DNA of 64,000 nt from Exiguobacterium sp. BMC-KP (GTDB lineage: Bacteria; Bacillota; Bacilli; Exiguobacteriales; Exiguobacteriaceae): contig NZ_LGIW01000015.1 in NCBI RefSeq assembly GCF_001275385.1, forward strand, positions 620,001 through 684,000, read 5' to 3'. Shown here in pieces: positions 8,392-16,935 of this stretch; position 1 is the first letter of the stretch; every line of letters starts with the position of its first letter. Both the position numbers and the translations under genes were made by a program. The notes under the pieces were generated by a model. That model worked only from the letters and a program-made list of their open reading frames with translations. It ran no database searches and had not been told where the DNA came from.

Positions 8392-8910
8392 CTACGGTAA
8401 GATGACGAGTGAGACGGTCCGTTCGGTTGCCTGATCTTCTGTCTCCAAGTGATGATATTTTTCGAGGAGTGTCCGCATGTCCTGTTGAAAATCATTGAAG
8501 GTTTCATCCGTCAGTTGCAGTTTCGCGATCGAGAACGTCGAGTGATCCTGACCATGCGTCTTAACGGTCTGTTCGAAGTATGTCTGGTACTGCTGTAAAA
8601 CGTACATGAAGTAGAACGAGACGAAATTCACTTTTTCCTCGTACGTTGCACTGTTCCAGTCTGCTTCACTAATCTGATAACCGCTTGTGTTCAAAGCATA
8701 GATTTTCTCTTCGACTTTTCCGACACGCTGAACGGAGACGACTTTCAACAACTGATCGTCCATCATCGCATTGACTTGTCGGTACAAGGTCGACTGAGGT
8801 ACATCCGTTAAACGTTGGTTCAGTTGCATGATCGATAAGCCGTCTTTAAGATCAATTAATTCGAGCGCAATCTTAAAGCGGACATGGTTTTTGAATAGAT
8901 TAAAATTCAT
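8392..8910 (-). CDS. Winged-helix transcriptional regulator
   Basis: This 172-residue protein has a winged helix-turn-helix at residues 8-75: LSIMQLNQRL followed by the recognition helix QSTLYRQVNAMMDDQLLKV and a wing ending in KIYALN. It resembles the ArsR/HTH_20 class; the C-terminal 90 residues are helical and probably dimerise or sense ligand. It is divergent from a small membrane protein gene, with a palindrome between them, so it probably regulates that gene and itself. Confidence 0.72.
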   Translation of the reverse strand: MNFNLFKNHVRFKIALELIDLKDGLSIMQLNQRLTDVPQSTLYRQVNAMMDDQLLKVVSVQRVGKVEEKIYALNTSGYQISEADWNSATYEEKVNFVSFYFMYVLQQYQTYFEQTVKTHGQDHSTFSIAKLQLTDETFNDFQQDMRTLLEKYHHLETEDQATERTVSLVILP

Positions 8911-8957
8911 GAAGTATCTGACTCCTTTAGCGATGAGATTCCTAAAACTATCTTAGC

Positions 8958-8973
8958 ATGTTTTTGGAAACAT
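8958..8973. promoter_or_regulatory. Palindromic operator in a divergent promoter region
   Basis: ATGTTT-TTGG-AAACAT is a perfect dyad, with flanking AG/CT extending the symmetry. It lies between the winged-helix gene and the divergent membrane protein gene and is the best candidate for the regulator's binding site. Confidence 0.5.
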
Positions 8974-9059
8974 TCTTAAAAATGATAATGTAAAAAGAGG
9001 AAATGTGATGTATCTCTTGAATGGTTTGTACTGAGTATAGTAAAGAAAGGAGTCATCCT

Positions 9060-9329
9060 ATGAAAAATCCAAGTTATCGCTACGGTACATATGCCTTGAT
9101 CACGAGCTTTTTCTTGTTCTTCATCGTTCAGATGTTTCGAGCGTATATTGAATTATCACCAGAATTTCTAGGGGGAAACCTGGGCGAATACTATTTAATA
9201 TACTTCCCGATGAGTGCATTGATCCTTGGACTCGTCTTACTTATCCACGGCTGGTGGACTGAAGATGAGAAGAAGCAGCGTGAGAAGCTAGCTGCAAAAA
9301 GTCAGCAAGAATCGAATGAATCGATGTGA
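9060..9329 (+). CDS. Small two-helix membrane protein
   Basis: This 89-residue protein has two membrane segments (about residues 11-30 and 45-65) and a charged, lysine/glutamate-rich tail from residue 70. The ATG at 9060 was chosen because AAAGGAG lies 7 bp upstream; a longer in-frame start has no ribosome binding site. The family is not recognised. It is divergent from the winged-helix regulator and is therefore a likely target of it. Confidence 0.7.
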   Translation: MKNPSYRYGTYALITSFFLFFIVQMFRAYIELSPEFLGGNLGEYYLIYFPMSALILGLVLLIHGWWTEDEKKQREKLAAKSQQESNESM

Positions 9330-9348
9330 GATCATACCGTCGATAGAG

Positions 9349-9382
9349 AAGACCGACAACGAATTTTCGTTGCCGGTCTTTA
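9349..9382. terminator. Terminator between convergent genes
   Basis: AAGACCGACAACGA pairs with TCGTTGCCGGTCTT (one mismatch), with T residues downstream on the plus strand. It serves the membrane protein gene and possibly solA. Confidence 0.7.
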
Positions 9383-9387
9383 TCATT

Positions 9388-10530
9388 TCATGTGTTCAAT
9401 TGTTTAAATCGCTTGATCGAAAACGGTGCAATTGGTTCTGGAGTCGATTTTTCGATGACTAATTCACTAAGGACTTTTCCGACTAAGCTGCTGAACTTGA
9501 ATCCATGACCGGAAAACCCAGCGGCAATCGCGATATGCGGATAGTCTGGGTGCAAATCGATGATGAAATCCTCGTCCGGTGTCATCGTATAGAGACAGGT
9601 TTTACCATGAGACAACGTATCAATTGCTGGCATGAACGTGTTCGTGAACTGTTGTAGATCAGTCAGATCACCCGTCTCCTGACCGAATGGACGGCGCGGC
9701 TGATTCGGATCAACCGGGATCCCGCCGTCATGGCGTCCGATTTTCAGACCAGCTCGTCCGATACTTGGGAAACCGTAGTAGTATCCAGCGGGTGTATCAA
9801 AGGCGAAAGCGGGAAACAGCGTGTCGTTGAATACCTCTTCCTCTGCCTTAAACCAAGCGAAGGTCTTTCGGACGGGGCGCAGCGGTAAGGAGAGTCCGAT
9901 TTGCTCGAGTAATGGTCCGGACCAGGCACCGGCAGCGACAATTAATGCGTTTGCCGAATAGGTGTCCTGTCCAACGGTTACATCAACGCCATCTGCACGG
10001 GCAGTCAGCGTCGTCACTTTCGCATTCGTTCGGATGTCGACGCCGTTCGCGACAGCAAGGTCACGGTATGCTTCGATACACGCTTCGCACTTCAACACAC
10101 CAGACGTCGGTTCAAAACAACCGATATAATCTTCAGGCATCGTTAAGCCGGACCAGCGGGTTCTAACTTCCTCAGCCGTCAGAATCTCAAGCGGTAAATC
10201 GTATTGCTGAGCACTCTTGATGATCGTCTGCATCGAACGAGATGAGCGTTGACCAGCGTTTAAGACTCCTGTGTTCAAGAATAGGCTTCGACCGCTGATC
10301 TGTTCTAACTCATACCAAAGGCGTTGCGCTGTTAACGCTAGTGGGACGTAAGCTTCACCTTCACCGTATGCATGGCGAATGATCCGGGTCTCCCCGTGGT
10401 GACTTGCTTGATCATGCGGCGGATTGTGAGCGTCTAATAGTAAGATGTTCTGATTAGTTCGTGAGAGATAGTAGCCGGCTGCCATCCCCATGGATCCGGC
10501 ACCGACGATAATGACATCATAATGGGACAT
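9388..10530 (-). CDS. solA: N-methyl-L-tryptophan/sarcosine oxidase (MTOX/MSOX family)
   Basis: This 380-residue flavoprotein oxidatively demethylates N-methyl amino acids, giving formaldehyde, H2O2 and the free amino acid. The N-terminal dinucleotide fold is VIIVGAGSMGMAAGYYL (residues 6-22); the family motif HGETRIIRHAYGEGEAYVPL follows. The cysteine to which FAD is covalently attached in MSOX is present in CLYTMTPDEDFIID, followed by GFSGHGFKF. The start is the ATG at 10530 because AAGGAG lies 9 bp upstream; 10560 would lack a site. Sarcosine and N-methyltryptophan cannot be distinguished by eye. Confidence 0.88.
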   Translation of the reverse strand: MSHYDVIIVGAGSMGMAAGYYLSRTNQNILLLDAHNPPHDQASHHGETRIIRHAYGEGEAYVPLALTAQRLWYELEQISGRSLFLNTGVLNAGQRSSRSMQTIIKSAQQYDLPLEILTAEEVRTRWSGLTMPEDYIGCFEPTSGVLKCEACIEAYRDLAVANGVDIRTNAKVTTLTARADGVDVTVGQDTYSANALIVAAGAWSGPLLEQIGLSLPLRPVRKTFAWFKAEEEVFNDTLFPAFAFDTPAGYYYGFPSIGRAGLKIGRHDGGIPVDPNQPRRPFGQETGDLTDLQQFTNTFMPAIDTLSHGKTCLYTMTPDEDFIIDLHPDYPHIAIAAGFSGHGFKFSSLVGKVLSELVIEKSTPEPIAPFSIKRFKQLNT

Positions 10531-10600
10531 CCAGTTCGACTCCTTCATATGTAAGTTCATACCAGTATAGAGTGAGAACTTGAAAAGAACAAATGAAGTG

Positions 10601-12352
10601 TCAAATCTCGAAGCGACGGGCTTCTTGTTCTAAGTGTTCGGTTCGCTCGTTTAAATCACCGACGAGCGTATGCAACGTCGTGATCGTCGCGATCATCTGC
10701 TCTGACGCGGCGGCGACTTCTTCGTTACTTGCGGTATGTTCTTCCGCAACAGCGGCGATTTCCGTTAAGGCATTACGAATGAACCGTTCTGCCTGCATAA
10801 CGTCTTCCATCTGTTGCGTCATCTGTTTTGTTGCCGTTGCGACATGCGTGACTTGATCCGTTAGCTGTTCGAACGTCGTGTCCGTATCAAGGACGATCTG
10901 TTTCCCGGCTACTGTTGCTTCGACCGTCGTCTTGAAGCTCTGCTGCATCTGTTGCGCACTTGCTTCGATTGACGAGACGATTGAAGCAATCTCACTGACG
11001 CTACTTGCGACATGGCTCGAGAGGTTCTTGACCTCGGTCGCGACGACGGCGAATCCTTTGCCTTGTTCGCCAGCCCGAGCGGCTTCGATTGCAGCATTGA
11101 GTGCAAGTAAATTCGTCTGCTCGGAAATACCGCGGATGATCCCGACGAGCGTCTGGATATCTGATGATTGTTGTTTCAGTAAATCGATTTGTTCCGCTGA
11201 CTGGGTGACATGTTGGTGAATGTGACCCATCTGTTCAACGGACGCAGACATCTGCTCCCGTCCGATGCGCGTCAGGCTATTCATTTGATCGGTCGTTCCA
11301 TGAATCGTGTGACCGGAGCGATTCGTCGTCTCGATTAACTGAGCGAATCGATTCATCTCGTCATTCAATGAGAGAGTGACTTGTGTTTGACTTTCAGTCC
11401 CGGTCGCAATTTCCGACATCGTATGGGCGATTTGCTGAGAACCATCGAGGACTTCCGTCGTACTTTGGTCAATCGATTGACTCGTCGTTGAGACGAGAGT
11501 TGCTGTCTGTTTGATGTCGACGATCATCGTCCGTAACATCTCGTTCATATCGCGAATCGAGATCGCAAGTGCATAGATCTCGTCTTTCGATGAAATTTGT
11601 AAGTCGGTCAACGTCTGTTTCGCGTGATCGAGTCGTCCGTCGGCAATTGCGGCGGCGACCGACTGTAACGTTTCAAGCGGACGTAATTTCCGACCGAGTA
11701 CGACGTAAAGTAAGACGAGCGTGACCGTTAACAGAAGTAATAACAGTCCGATGAAAAGCGGTGCATTTTGTTTTAATAACGCCGTTGTGAGGGCATCAAC
11801 TTCCTTTGCTGCAATATCTGTTCCTAGGATCCCGATAACGTTCCCTGTCGTATCTTTTAACGGAACATAAACGCTAATATACTGTCCATAAATCGGATCA
11901 TTGATGACGTCCGTCGTATGTGTGTCTCCCTTTAATACGTCTTTCATATTGGCGACGGTCGCACCGCTTGCAGGGGCATTAATTTTTGCAGCCTTATCTT
12001 TTGGTAAACCATCAATCAACAAGCGGACCTTGTTTTGCTCGATTCGTGCTGTGTATGTATACAGGAGTCCATTTTGTTTACGTAACGTATCGAGTTGTGT
12101 TCGTAACGTTTCGTATTGTTCGGATGCGACAGGCGATTGGAGAAATTCGCTGTAAGCCGCTGTATCAAACGTCTTGCTGATTCGTAAGGCATCTTTTTCA
12201 GCAGTCGCTTTTAACGTCGAGACAGCTGTTTGTTTCGTATTGAAATATAAGGACAGACTACTAAAAACAAAAAAGGCAATCAAAATCAAACTAATCATTA
12301 CTAAAAGACGTGTCCGGATGGAATGGTTCTTGGTTGTATTTTTCACATTCAA
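10601..12352 (-). CDS. Methyl-accepting chemotaxis protein
   Basis: This is a 583-residue transmembrane chemoreceptor: TM1 (residues 15-34), an extracellular Cache-type sensor (35-185), TM2 (about 190-213), HAMP (215-270) and a cytoplasmic coiled-coil signalling domain. The hairpin tip, which contacts CheA and CheW, is in the conserved segment [19 protein letters not shown]. The start is TTG, with GAGAGG 5 bp upstream. A sigma-D-like promoter precedes it, as usual for motility genes. Ligand unknown. Confidence 0.9.
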   Translation of the reverse strand: MNVKNTTKNHSIRTRLLVMISLILIAFFVFSSLSLYFNTKQTAVSTLKATAEKDALRISKTFDTAAYSEFLQSPVASEQYETLRTQLDTLRKQNGLLYTYTARIEQNKVRLLIDGLPKDKAAKINAPASGATVANMKDVLKGDTHTTDVINDPIYGQYISVYVPLKDTTGNVIGILGTDIAAKEVDALTTALLKQNAPLFIGLLLLLLTVTLVLLYVVLGRKLRPLETLQSVAAAIADGRLDHAKQTLTDLQISSKDEIYALAISIRDMNEMLRTMIVDIKQTATLVSTTSQSIDQSTTEVLDGSQQIAHTMSEIATGTESQTQVTLSLNDEMNRFAQLIETTNRSGHTIHGTTDQMNSLTRIGREQMSASVEQMGHIHQHVTQSAEQIDLLKQQSSDIQTLVGIIRGISEQTNLLALNAAIEAARAGEQGKGFAVVATEVKNLSSHVASSVSEIASIVSSIEASAQQMQQSFKTTVEATVAGKQIVLDTDTTFEQLTDQVTHVATATKQMTQQMEDVMQAERFIRNALTEIAAVAEEHTASNEEVAAASEQMIATITTLHTLVGDLNERTEHLEQEARRFEI

Positions 12353-12390
12353 CTAGTCCTCTCAACTCATATTTTCTGTCTATATTTCAT

Positions 12391-12417
12391 TTATCGGTTA
12401 AGAAAATACATATTAAA
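12391..12417 (-). promoter_or_regulatory. Sigma-D-like motility promoter
   Basis: On the reverse strand TTTA (12417-12414), 15 bp, then ACCGATAA (12398-12391) approximates the sigma-D consensus TAAA-N15-GCCGATAT. It lies about 40 bp upstream of the chemoreceptor start. Confidence 0.6.
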
Positions 12418-12551
12418 CAGGACCTTTTAACGATATTTAGAGTATCTTAGTCACTCGTTAAAACGATTCTTTTAAAAAAGGATTTATGTTGCATGATTTA
12501 GGGCACATTAAAGTTAGAAAAAAAATACAGGATGAGAGAAGAGGGGACAAC

Positions 12552-12728
12552 ATGGAAAGTGAAGTCAATCATCGAATTAAAGCGAAGCACGTATATGAGA
12601 ATGAATTACGAAGACACGCGGTCAGTCCGAAAAAAGCAACCTTTCGATTGATGACATGCCTTCGTTGTCAATCGAAGATTCTCTTGAAACAAGGACATCA
12701 GGACAGTCATCAATGCGACGTGATCTAA
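12552..12728 (+). CDS. Small hypothetical protein with CxxC
   Basis: This 58-residue basic protein is not recognised. The C-terminal part has CLRC (residues 36-39) and then a His/Cys-rich end (GHQDSHQC), so a small zinc-binding knuckle is possible. GAGGGG lies 5 bp before the chosen ATG; an in-frame ATG at 12486 has a poorer site. Its 3' half overlaps, antisense, the tail of the reverse-strand micro-ORF, so one of the two may not be coding past the terminator. Confidence 0.45.
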   Translation: MESEVNHRIKAKHVYENELRRHAVSPKKATFRLMTCLRCQSKILLKQGHQDSHQCDVI

Positions 12729-12813
12729 AAAAATCTCGCTCATAGGAGCGAGATGGAGTAAGGTACCAAGCGAGACCAGCAATGATGAGGATAGCAAAAA
12801 CGATCAAGAGCAT
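12622..12813 (-). CDS. Hydrophobic micro-ORF with an internal terminator (possible non-stop message)
   Basis: A strong site GGAGGTG lies 7 bp before the ATG at 12813, 22 bp after the DUF2975 gene. The product begins MLLIVFAILIIAGLAWYL, a single membrane helix. A strong intrinsic terminator (12754-12727) lies at codons 20-29 and the first in-frame stop is only at 12622. If transcription ends at the terminator the mRNA has no stop codon and makes about 29 residues before ribosome rescue. The reading frame beyond the terminator is probably not normally expressed. Confidence 0.45.
   Translation of the reverse strand: MLLIVFAILIIAGLAWYLTPSRSYERDFFRSRRIDDCPDVLVSRESSIDNEGMSSIERLLFSD
12727..12754 (-). 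terminator. Intrinsic terminator inside the micro-ORF
   Basis: On the reverse strand a perfect 9-bp stem ATCTCGCTC/GAGCGAGAT with loop CTAT is followed immediately by T residues. It has no T tract on the plus strand, so it acts on the DUF2975 transcript. Confidence 0.85.
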
Positions 12814-12834
12814 CTGTTTTCACCTCCAGTTCTT

Positions 12835-13305
12835 TCATGATTCGAGTGGCAACACATATCTCAATAATAATTGTTGGATGCAAGCAAGCAGTGTTCCAAG
12901 CGTCAACGGAGCAAGGATTAGTACTATGACTATGACAATCAAACCAGGTGCGTCGTCCACTTGACCAATATAAAAAAAGACAGGGAACAGACATGTCGTA
13001 AGAATCGTAACGATATAAAACGACAGTTTCATCGATTGAATGGAAGCAGTGATGAGCGGAAAAGCTGGAGGCGTCATTGAAATGTATCGTAGAATGCGAA
13101 GCGCATGAAATAAAATCAAGAGGGTCGGGATGAAGACAAGATATGCAGTTAAGAGAACACTGTAGCCAGGGCGCTCGAGTAATAAGTGTTCTTTAACTCC
13201 GTGCCAGACAAGCGGAATACCGAGGCCCGCTAAACCGAACAGACCGAAGATGATACAGAAGACAATAAGTCGTAAAAATCGAACTTGCCAGACGAAATGA
13301 TTCAC
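12835..13305 (-). CDS. DUF2975 family membrane protein
   Basis: This 156-residue protein has four predicted membrane segments (about residues 8-30, 50-70, 90-112 and 123-145), the layout of DUF2975 proteins such as Bacillus YoaS, which usually accompany a small XRE regulator. GTG at 13305 was chosen because AAAGGAG lies 8 bp upstream. Function unknown. It is followed by the hydrophobic micro-ORF in the same transcript. An XRE gene lies 1 kb away on the other strand but with its own membrane partner. Confidence 0.7.
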   Translation of the reverse strand: MNHFVWQVRFLRLIVFCIIFGLFGLAGLGIPLVWHGVKEHLLLERPGYSVLLTAYLVFIPTLLILFHALRILRYISMTPPAFPLITASIQSMKLSFYIVTILTTCLFPVFFYIGQVDDAPGLIVIVIVLILAPLTLGTLLACIQQLLLRYVLPLES

Positions 13306-13398
13306 GAAATCAACTCCTTTCAAGACGCCAGACTTTTCTTTTAGTATACTGCAGGCGAGAAAGTCAGAACAAGAATGGTCAGAGATGGAGGAGCCGAC

Positions 13399-14208
13399 GT
13401 GATTAAATTAATATTAACCGATATGGATGGAACATTCCTAAACAGTACGGGTGACTTCAATCGACCGTTGTTTGAAGAAATTCGCCAATTGCTTGAACAA
13501 CAAGAGATCCATTTCGCACCGGTCAGTGGCAAACAATGCGAGCGAATCGAGGAGTTGTTTGCGACAGATGCTTCAAGCATGTGGATCATCGGAGATAGTG
13601 CGACACGCATCAAACGTCAAGGAGAGTTCGTCTACCAATCACTCTTACCGAATCAACTGGGCCAACGACTCATCGACCGTTTGGAAATGTTATCCGATGT
13701 ACATACGATCATTGCGTGTACGCCTGATGGAGCCTTCGTAAAGGACACGATTTCTCCAGAGGAGTTCGAGATCGTCCGTGGTTCCTATCGCAAAGTCACA
13801 TCGATTGCACGATTACAGGAACTGAACGAGGATTTCGTCAAGATAACGGTGCATGACCCCGCCTTGCGATGTTTCGAGACGATCAATCAGCTGAATGATT
13901 TTCGGGAAGACGCGTATTTGGTTGCATCCGAAGCAGGCTGGATTGATATCGCTAACGTCGACGTCCATAAAGGAACGACAGTGGAGCACTTGCAACGGAT
14001 TCTAGAAGTCTCACCGGAAGAGACGATGGCGTTCGGTGACGGCTATAATGATTTGGAACTATTTGAGAGGGCACACTATAGTTATGCGGTTGCAAATGCT
14101 GTTCCTGAATTAAAAGCATCCGCGCATGCCATCATTGAGGAAAATGACGCGGATAGTGTCTTAAAGACAATCCGTGAGGTCGTGCAAGCGCAAGTAAAAA
14201 CATCCTAA
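13399..14208 (+). CDS. Cof-type HAD-IIB hydrolase
   Basis: This 269-residue cytosolic phosphatase has all four HAD motifs: nucleophile DMDGTFL (residues 8-14), motif II serine in PVSGK, the motif III lysine in HKGTTV, and motif IV GDGYNDLELF. The C2B cap lies between motifs II and III. The family dephosphorylates sugar phosphates, FMN or pyridoxal phosphate; the substrate is not predictable. The GTG start at 13399 has GGAGG 7 bp upstream. A terminator follows. Confidence 0.87.
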   Translation: MIKLILTDMDGTFLNSTGDFNRPLFEEIRQLLEQQEIHFAPVSGKQCERIEELFATDASSMWIIGDSATRIKRQGEFVYQSLLPNQLGQRLIDRLEMLSDVHTIIACTPDGAFVKDTISPEEFEIVRGSYRKVTSIARLQELNEDFVKITVHDPALRCFETINQLNDFREDAYLVASEAGWIDIANVDVHKGTTVEHLQRILEVSPEETMAFGDGYNDLELFERAHYSYAVANAVPELKASAHAIIEENDADSVLKTIREVVQAQVKTS

Positions 14209-14216
14209 TCGATGAT

Positions 14217-14255
14217 AAAAAGACACGTTCTGGTCGTCCGAATGTGTCTTTTTTA
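14217..14255 (+). terminator. Rho-independent terminator
   Basis: AAAGACAC...GTGTCTTTTTT stem (with inner TTC/GAA pairing) follows the HAD gene stop. Confidence 0.85.
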
Positions 14256-14356
14256 GTGATTATTTAAATAAATATGTCAAAAGTTTTTGACATGAAACAA
14301 GATGTTGATTACAGTAGGGATGTAAAAAGAATTTGACACGTCGTGGAGGAATGAAC

Positions 14357-14557
14357 GTGAAAAACCACATTAAAGAGCGACGTCTAGCGGCACAATTGTC
14401 GCAACAAGAACTGGCTGACCGGTGTCAGGTCAGTCGGCAGACTATCAATGCGATTGAAAACAATAAATATGATCCGACGTTGCAGTTAGCATTTAATATT
14501 GCCAAAGTTCTGCAGACACAAGTCGATCATCTATTTATCGCAGAACAGGAGGAATAA
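14357..14557 (+). CDS. XRE-family transcriptional regulator (YozG-like)
   Basis: This 66-residue protein is little more than one helix-turn-helix: LSQQELADRCQVSRQTINAI (residues 14-33) then the family tail VDHLFIAEQ. Such minimal XRE proteins normally sit in front of a membrane protein gene and repress it. The GTG at 14357 is preferred because GGAGG lies 7 bp before it; the ATG six bases earlier is too close. The next gene starts two bases after its stop. Confidence 0.82.
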   Translation: MKNHIKERRLAAQLSQQELADRCQVSRQTINAIENNKYDPTLQLAFNIAKVLQTQVDHLFIAEQEE

Positions 14558-14558
14558 A

Positions 14559-14945
14559 ATGTCTAAGCAGAAAAAAACGCTTCTTTTCTTAGTGACGATA
14601 GTGGCATTAGCAATCCTGACGGTCATTAGTATGGTCATCGAAAATATCGTGACGTTCTTTTCGATCGTTCAATTGGCGATTCTGTTGATCATGTTCTTCT
14701 CGTATTTCACGTGGGCACGGACAACGGAGGACGAGCGTCCGGTGCCAGATGATGAACTTGGTCAAAAGATTACGACGGAGAGCGGCTTAATTAGCTATAA
14801 AATCCTGATCGTTCTGATTTTTGGATTCATCTGTCTCGATCAATGGATACATGGGTCTGCAAATCTCTTATTGATTGTCTTGTTTGCGATTGCTTTAGTC
14901 ATCTTGCCAATCATTGAGTTCATAAAAGCACGATCCTATCGATGA
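14559..14945 (+). CDS. Membrane protein, partner of the XRE regulator
   Basis: This 128-residue protein has four predicted helices (about residues 6-25, 29-48, 82-97 and 101-120) separated by an acidic loop EDERPVPDDELG. The ATG is 8 bp after AGGAGG and one base past the XRE stop, so the two are co-translated. Such XRE plus small membrane protein pairs are widespread in Bacillota; function unknown. Confidence 0.75.
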   Translation: MSKQKKTLLFLVTIVALAILTVISMVIENIVTFFSIVQLAILLIMFFSYFTWARTTEDERPVPDDELGQKITTESGLISYKILIVLIFGFICLDQWIHGSANLLLIVLFAIALVILPIIEFIKARSYR

Positions 14946-14950
14946 AACGA

Positions 14951-14995
14951 CAAAAAAGTCGTTTAGACTAATTCATCCATCTAAACAACTTTTGA
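14951..14995. terminator. Terminator between convergent genes
   Basis: AAAGTCGTTTAGA pairs with TCTAAACAACTTT (one mismatch); A residues upstream and T residues downstream suit both directions. Confidence 0.75.
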
Positions 14996-15014
14996 TATTT
15001 AACAGATAAGCTTC

Positions 15015-15563
15015 TTAGAATGACCACTCATTCCGTAACAACGAGTACATATACAAATCATCAAATCGACCACGTGTTTTCTCATATTGTCGGAGCAACC
15101 CTTCGCGCTGGAAACCTAGCCGTTCAAGTAATCGTTGCGAAGAGATGTTTTCCGGTAAAACGAGTGCTTCGATTCGGTTGAGTGAAAGTTCCTTAAATCC
15201 ATATTCAATGACTGCAAGTGCTGCTTCCTTCGCGATTCCTTGTCCCTGATAGGAAGGGTTCAACTCAAAACCAAGTTCAGCCCGCTGATGGCGATCGGAT
15301 TGATTCAAGAATCCGCAGCTCCCGATGATCACGTCCGTTTCCGGTAACGAAATTCCGAAACGGATTCCTGTACCGTTCCGACGAATCGAGGCGTACCAGT
15401 CAATCTCTTCGAGGGCGTCTGCTTCCGATTGGAATGGAGCAAGCCCCATCTGTTTGACGACCTGTTCGTCCGATAAATAGGCGAAGACGCTCGCCGCATC
15501 TTTTGCTAACACTTCGCGTAAGACGAGAAGGTTCGTTTTAAGCGTTGGGAAAGTATGTAACAT
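15015..15563 (-). CDS. GNAT N-acetyltransferase (RimJ/RimL-like)
   Basis: This 182-residue acetyl-CoA-dependent acetyltransferase of the Acetyltransf_3 type starts with the substrate-side strand LVLREVLAKD. The acetyl-CoA pyrophosphate loop is YQGQGIAKEA (motif A) and the C-terminal motif B is LPENISSQRLLERLGFQREG. RimJ/L relatives acetylate protein N termini or small amines. The ATG at 15563 was chosen because AAGGAG lies 8 bp before it. It is divergent from the T-box leader next door. Confidence 0.82.
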   Translation of the reverse strand: MLHTFPTLKTNLLVLREVLAKDAASVFAYLSDEQVVKQMGLAPFQSEADALEEIDWYASIRRNGTGIRFGISLPETDVIIGSCGFLNQSDRHQRAELGFELNPSYQGQGIAKEAALAVIEYGFKELSLNRIEALVLPENISSQRLLERLGFQREGLLRQYEKTRGRFDDLYMYSLLRNEWSF

Positions 15564-15656
15564 ATAAAAACTCCTTTGCAATAATATGTAAAAATTTGTG
15601 TTCAGTGTTTAAGGCGTATGGTAAGATTCTCCACAACAAGAGCATATCATTTTGTT

Positions 15657-15912
15657 GACGAGAAAAAGTAGTTATTGCTTCTCTGTCTTACAGAAAACCG
15701 GGATTGCTGAGAACCGGGAGCCAGATCAATCATAAAAATCCTCTCTGAGAAGTCACATTGAACCATTCAATAAGTGTGACCGGGTGTCCACCGTTACATG
15801 GAATGCACATGATAGTGTGCAACTAAGTGCTGTCGAGAACACATATTTTCGACAGAATATGGGTGGTATCGCGGTGAAGTCCGTCCCTGCCAAAGGGGGC
15901 GGACTTTTTTGT
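15657..15912 (+). ncRNA. T-box leader, probably tRNA-Ile specific
   Basis: Stem I closes as GACGAGA (15657-15663) with TCTC...GTC (15742-15754), with the TGAGAA kink-turn strand. The S-turn AGTA (15667-15670) and the apical AG-bulge region (CAGAAAACCGGG and TGCTGAGAACCGGG) follow. The T-box is TGGGTGGTATCGCGG (15860-15874), then terminator AAGTCCG...CGGACTTTTTT. TGGT predicts a tRNA with A73. The triplet ATC at 15738-15740 is the best specifier (Ile); TCC (Ser) is less likely because Ser tRNA has G73. It controls the SMI1/KNR4 gene 45 bp downstream. Confidence 0.88.
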
Positions 15913-15956
15913 ATTCTCTTAGTTATCGACGAAAGAATATTGTTAAGGAGAAGATC

Positions 15957-16442
15957 ATGATTGCACTAGAAGCATTAAAAGGTCGACTGGTCGACGGTTT
16001 GTTAGAGGTCCAAAAAGAAGAAGGGGAAGTTGCCCAGGAACGCTTTATCTTCCATCCCGGAGCAACGGACGAACAGCTCGCGCTGTTACCCGACTGGACG
16101 ACAGACGATTACAAGACGTTCTTACGTCAACACAACGGCGCGAAGCTCTTTCAGCACGAAACGTTATCCTATAATGATGGATTTGAACTCTTTTCGATCG
16201 AAGATTGCCTGACTTATAGCGAGATTTGGGAATGTCCCGAAAACTTCTTAGCGATCGGCGCAGGACCAGACGGGGAGTGGATTGTTTACGAAATGAATCG
16301 ACCGGCAGGAAATCGGATTTGGAGTGGGGAATTTCTTAATTTCGAGGAATGGGAAGAAGACGCAATGCCGTTCGGCTTTGAGCGATGGATCGACTACTTG
16401 ATTGTCGCGCAAGGCACATCATTTTGGGAGTGGTTCCGTTAA
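15957..16442 (+). CDS. SMI1/KNR4 family protein
   Basis: This 161-residue protein of the SUKH superfamily has the core DEQLALLPDWTTDDYKTFLRQHNGA (residues 35-60 region), the strand YNDGFELFSIED, and the typical ending in ERWIDYLI. In bacteria the fold is common in immunity proteins of polymorphic toxins and in stand-alone stress proteins; no toxin gene is adjacent here. AAGGAG lies 6 bp before the ATG. It is the first gene after the T-box leader and is followed 16 bp later by a GNAT gene. Confidence 0.78.
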   Translation: MIALEALKGRLVDGLLEVQKEEGEVAQERFIFHPGATDEQLALLPDWTTDDYKTFLRQHNGAKLFQHETLSYNDGFELFSIEDCLTYSEIWECPENFLAIGAGPDGEWIVYEMNRPAGNRIWSGEFLNFEEWEEDAMPFGFERWIDYLIVAQGTSFWEWFR

Positions 16443-16458
16443 GAGAGGGAGAGCGTTA

Positions 16459-16935
16459 TTGGACATTCAATTAAAGACAGCGTCACGTGAAGATGCTACA
16501 AAACTTCATATGATTCAAATCGAGGCGTTTTCAGAGACACTCGAGCGGTATCAAGATTTTACGACGAATCCGGCGAACGAATCGATTGATCGTGTCATTC
16601 ACCGGATCACGCATCCAAGCAGTACGTTCCATCAAATCATCGTCGACGATGTTGTCGTCGGCGGGATTTGTGTCGTTGCGAAAGCGCCGAGTTGCTACGC
16701 GATCAGTCCGATGTTCTTAGATCCAGCCCGTCAGGGTGAAGGGATCGCACAACGCGCATTACAGCTTGTTGAAGCAGCGTATCCAACTGCTGCGACATGG
16801 GAACTGCGGACGATTCGCGAAGAGACGCGCAACTGTTATTTCTATGAGAAGATGGGTTACCGATTGACTGGCGACAGTCAACCGCTCAATGAACGGGCGA
16901 CACTCATTTCCTATCAAAAATCGGTTTCGGAATGA
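16459..16935 (+). CDS. GNAT N-acetyltransferase
   Basis: This 158-residue protein has the GNAT acetyl-CoA loop in ARQGEGIAQRALQLVEAAY (motif A, about residues 92-110) and motif B in CYFYEKMGYRLTGDS. TTG at 16459 was chosen as start because GGGAG lies 7 bp upstream, which puts it 16 bp after the SMI1/KNR4 stop and under the same T-box. Substrate unknown. The 3' end overlaps the convergent membrane protein gene by 22 bp. Confidence 0.8.
   Translation: MDIQLKTASREDATKLHMIQIEAFSETLERYQDFTTNPANESIDRVIHRITHPSSTFHQIIVDDVVVGGICVVAKAPSCYAISPMFLDPARQGEGIAQRALQLVEAAYPTAATWELRTIREETRNCYFYEKMGYRLTGDSQPLNERATLISYQKSVSE

Noticed and set aside
12622-12724. Reverse-strand coding beyond the internal terminator
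   Set aside because: The frame stays open to 12622, but the sequence there is antisense to another small gene and lies after a strong terminator, so I do not treat it as normally translated.
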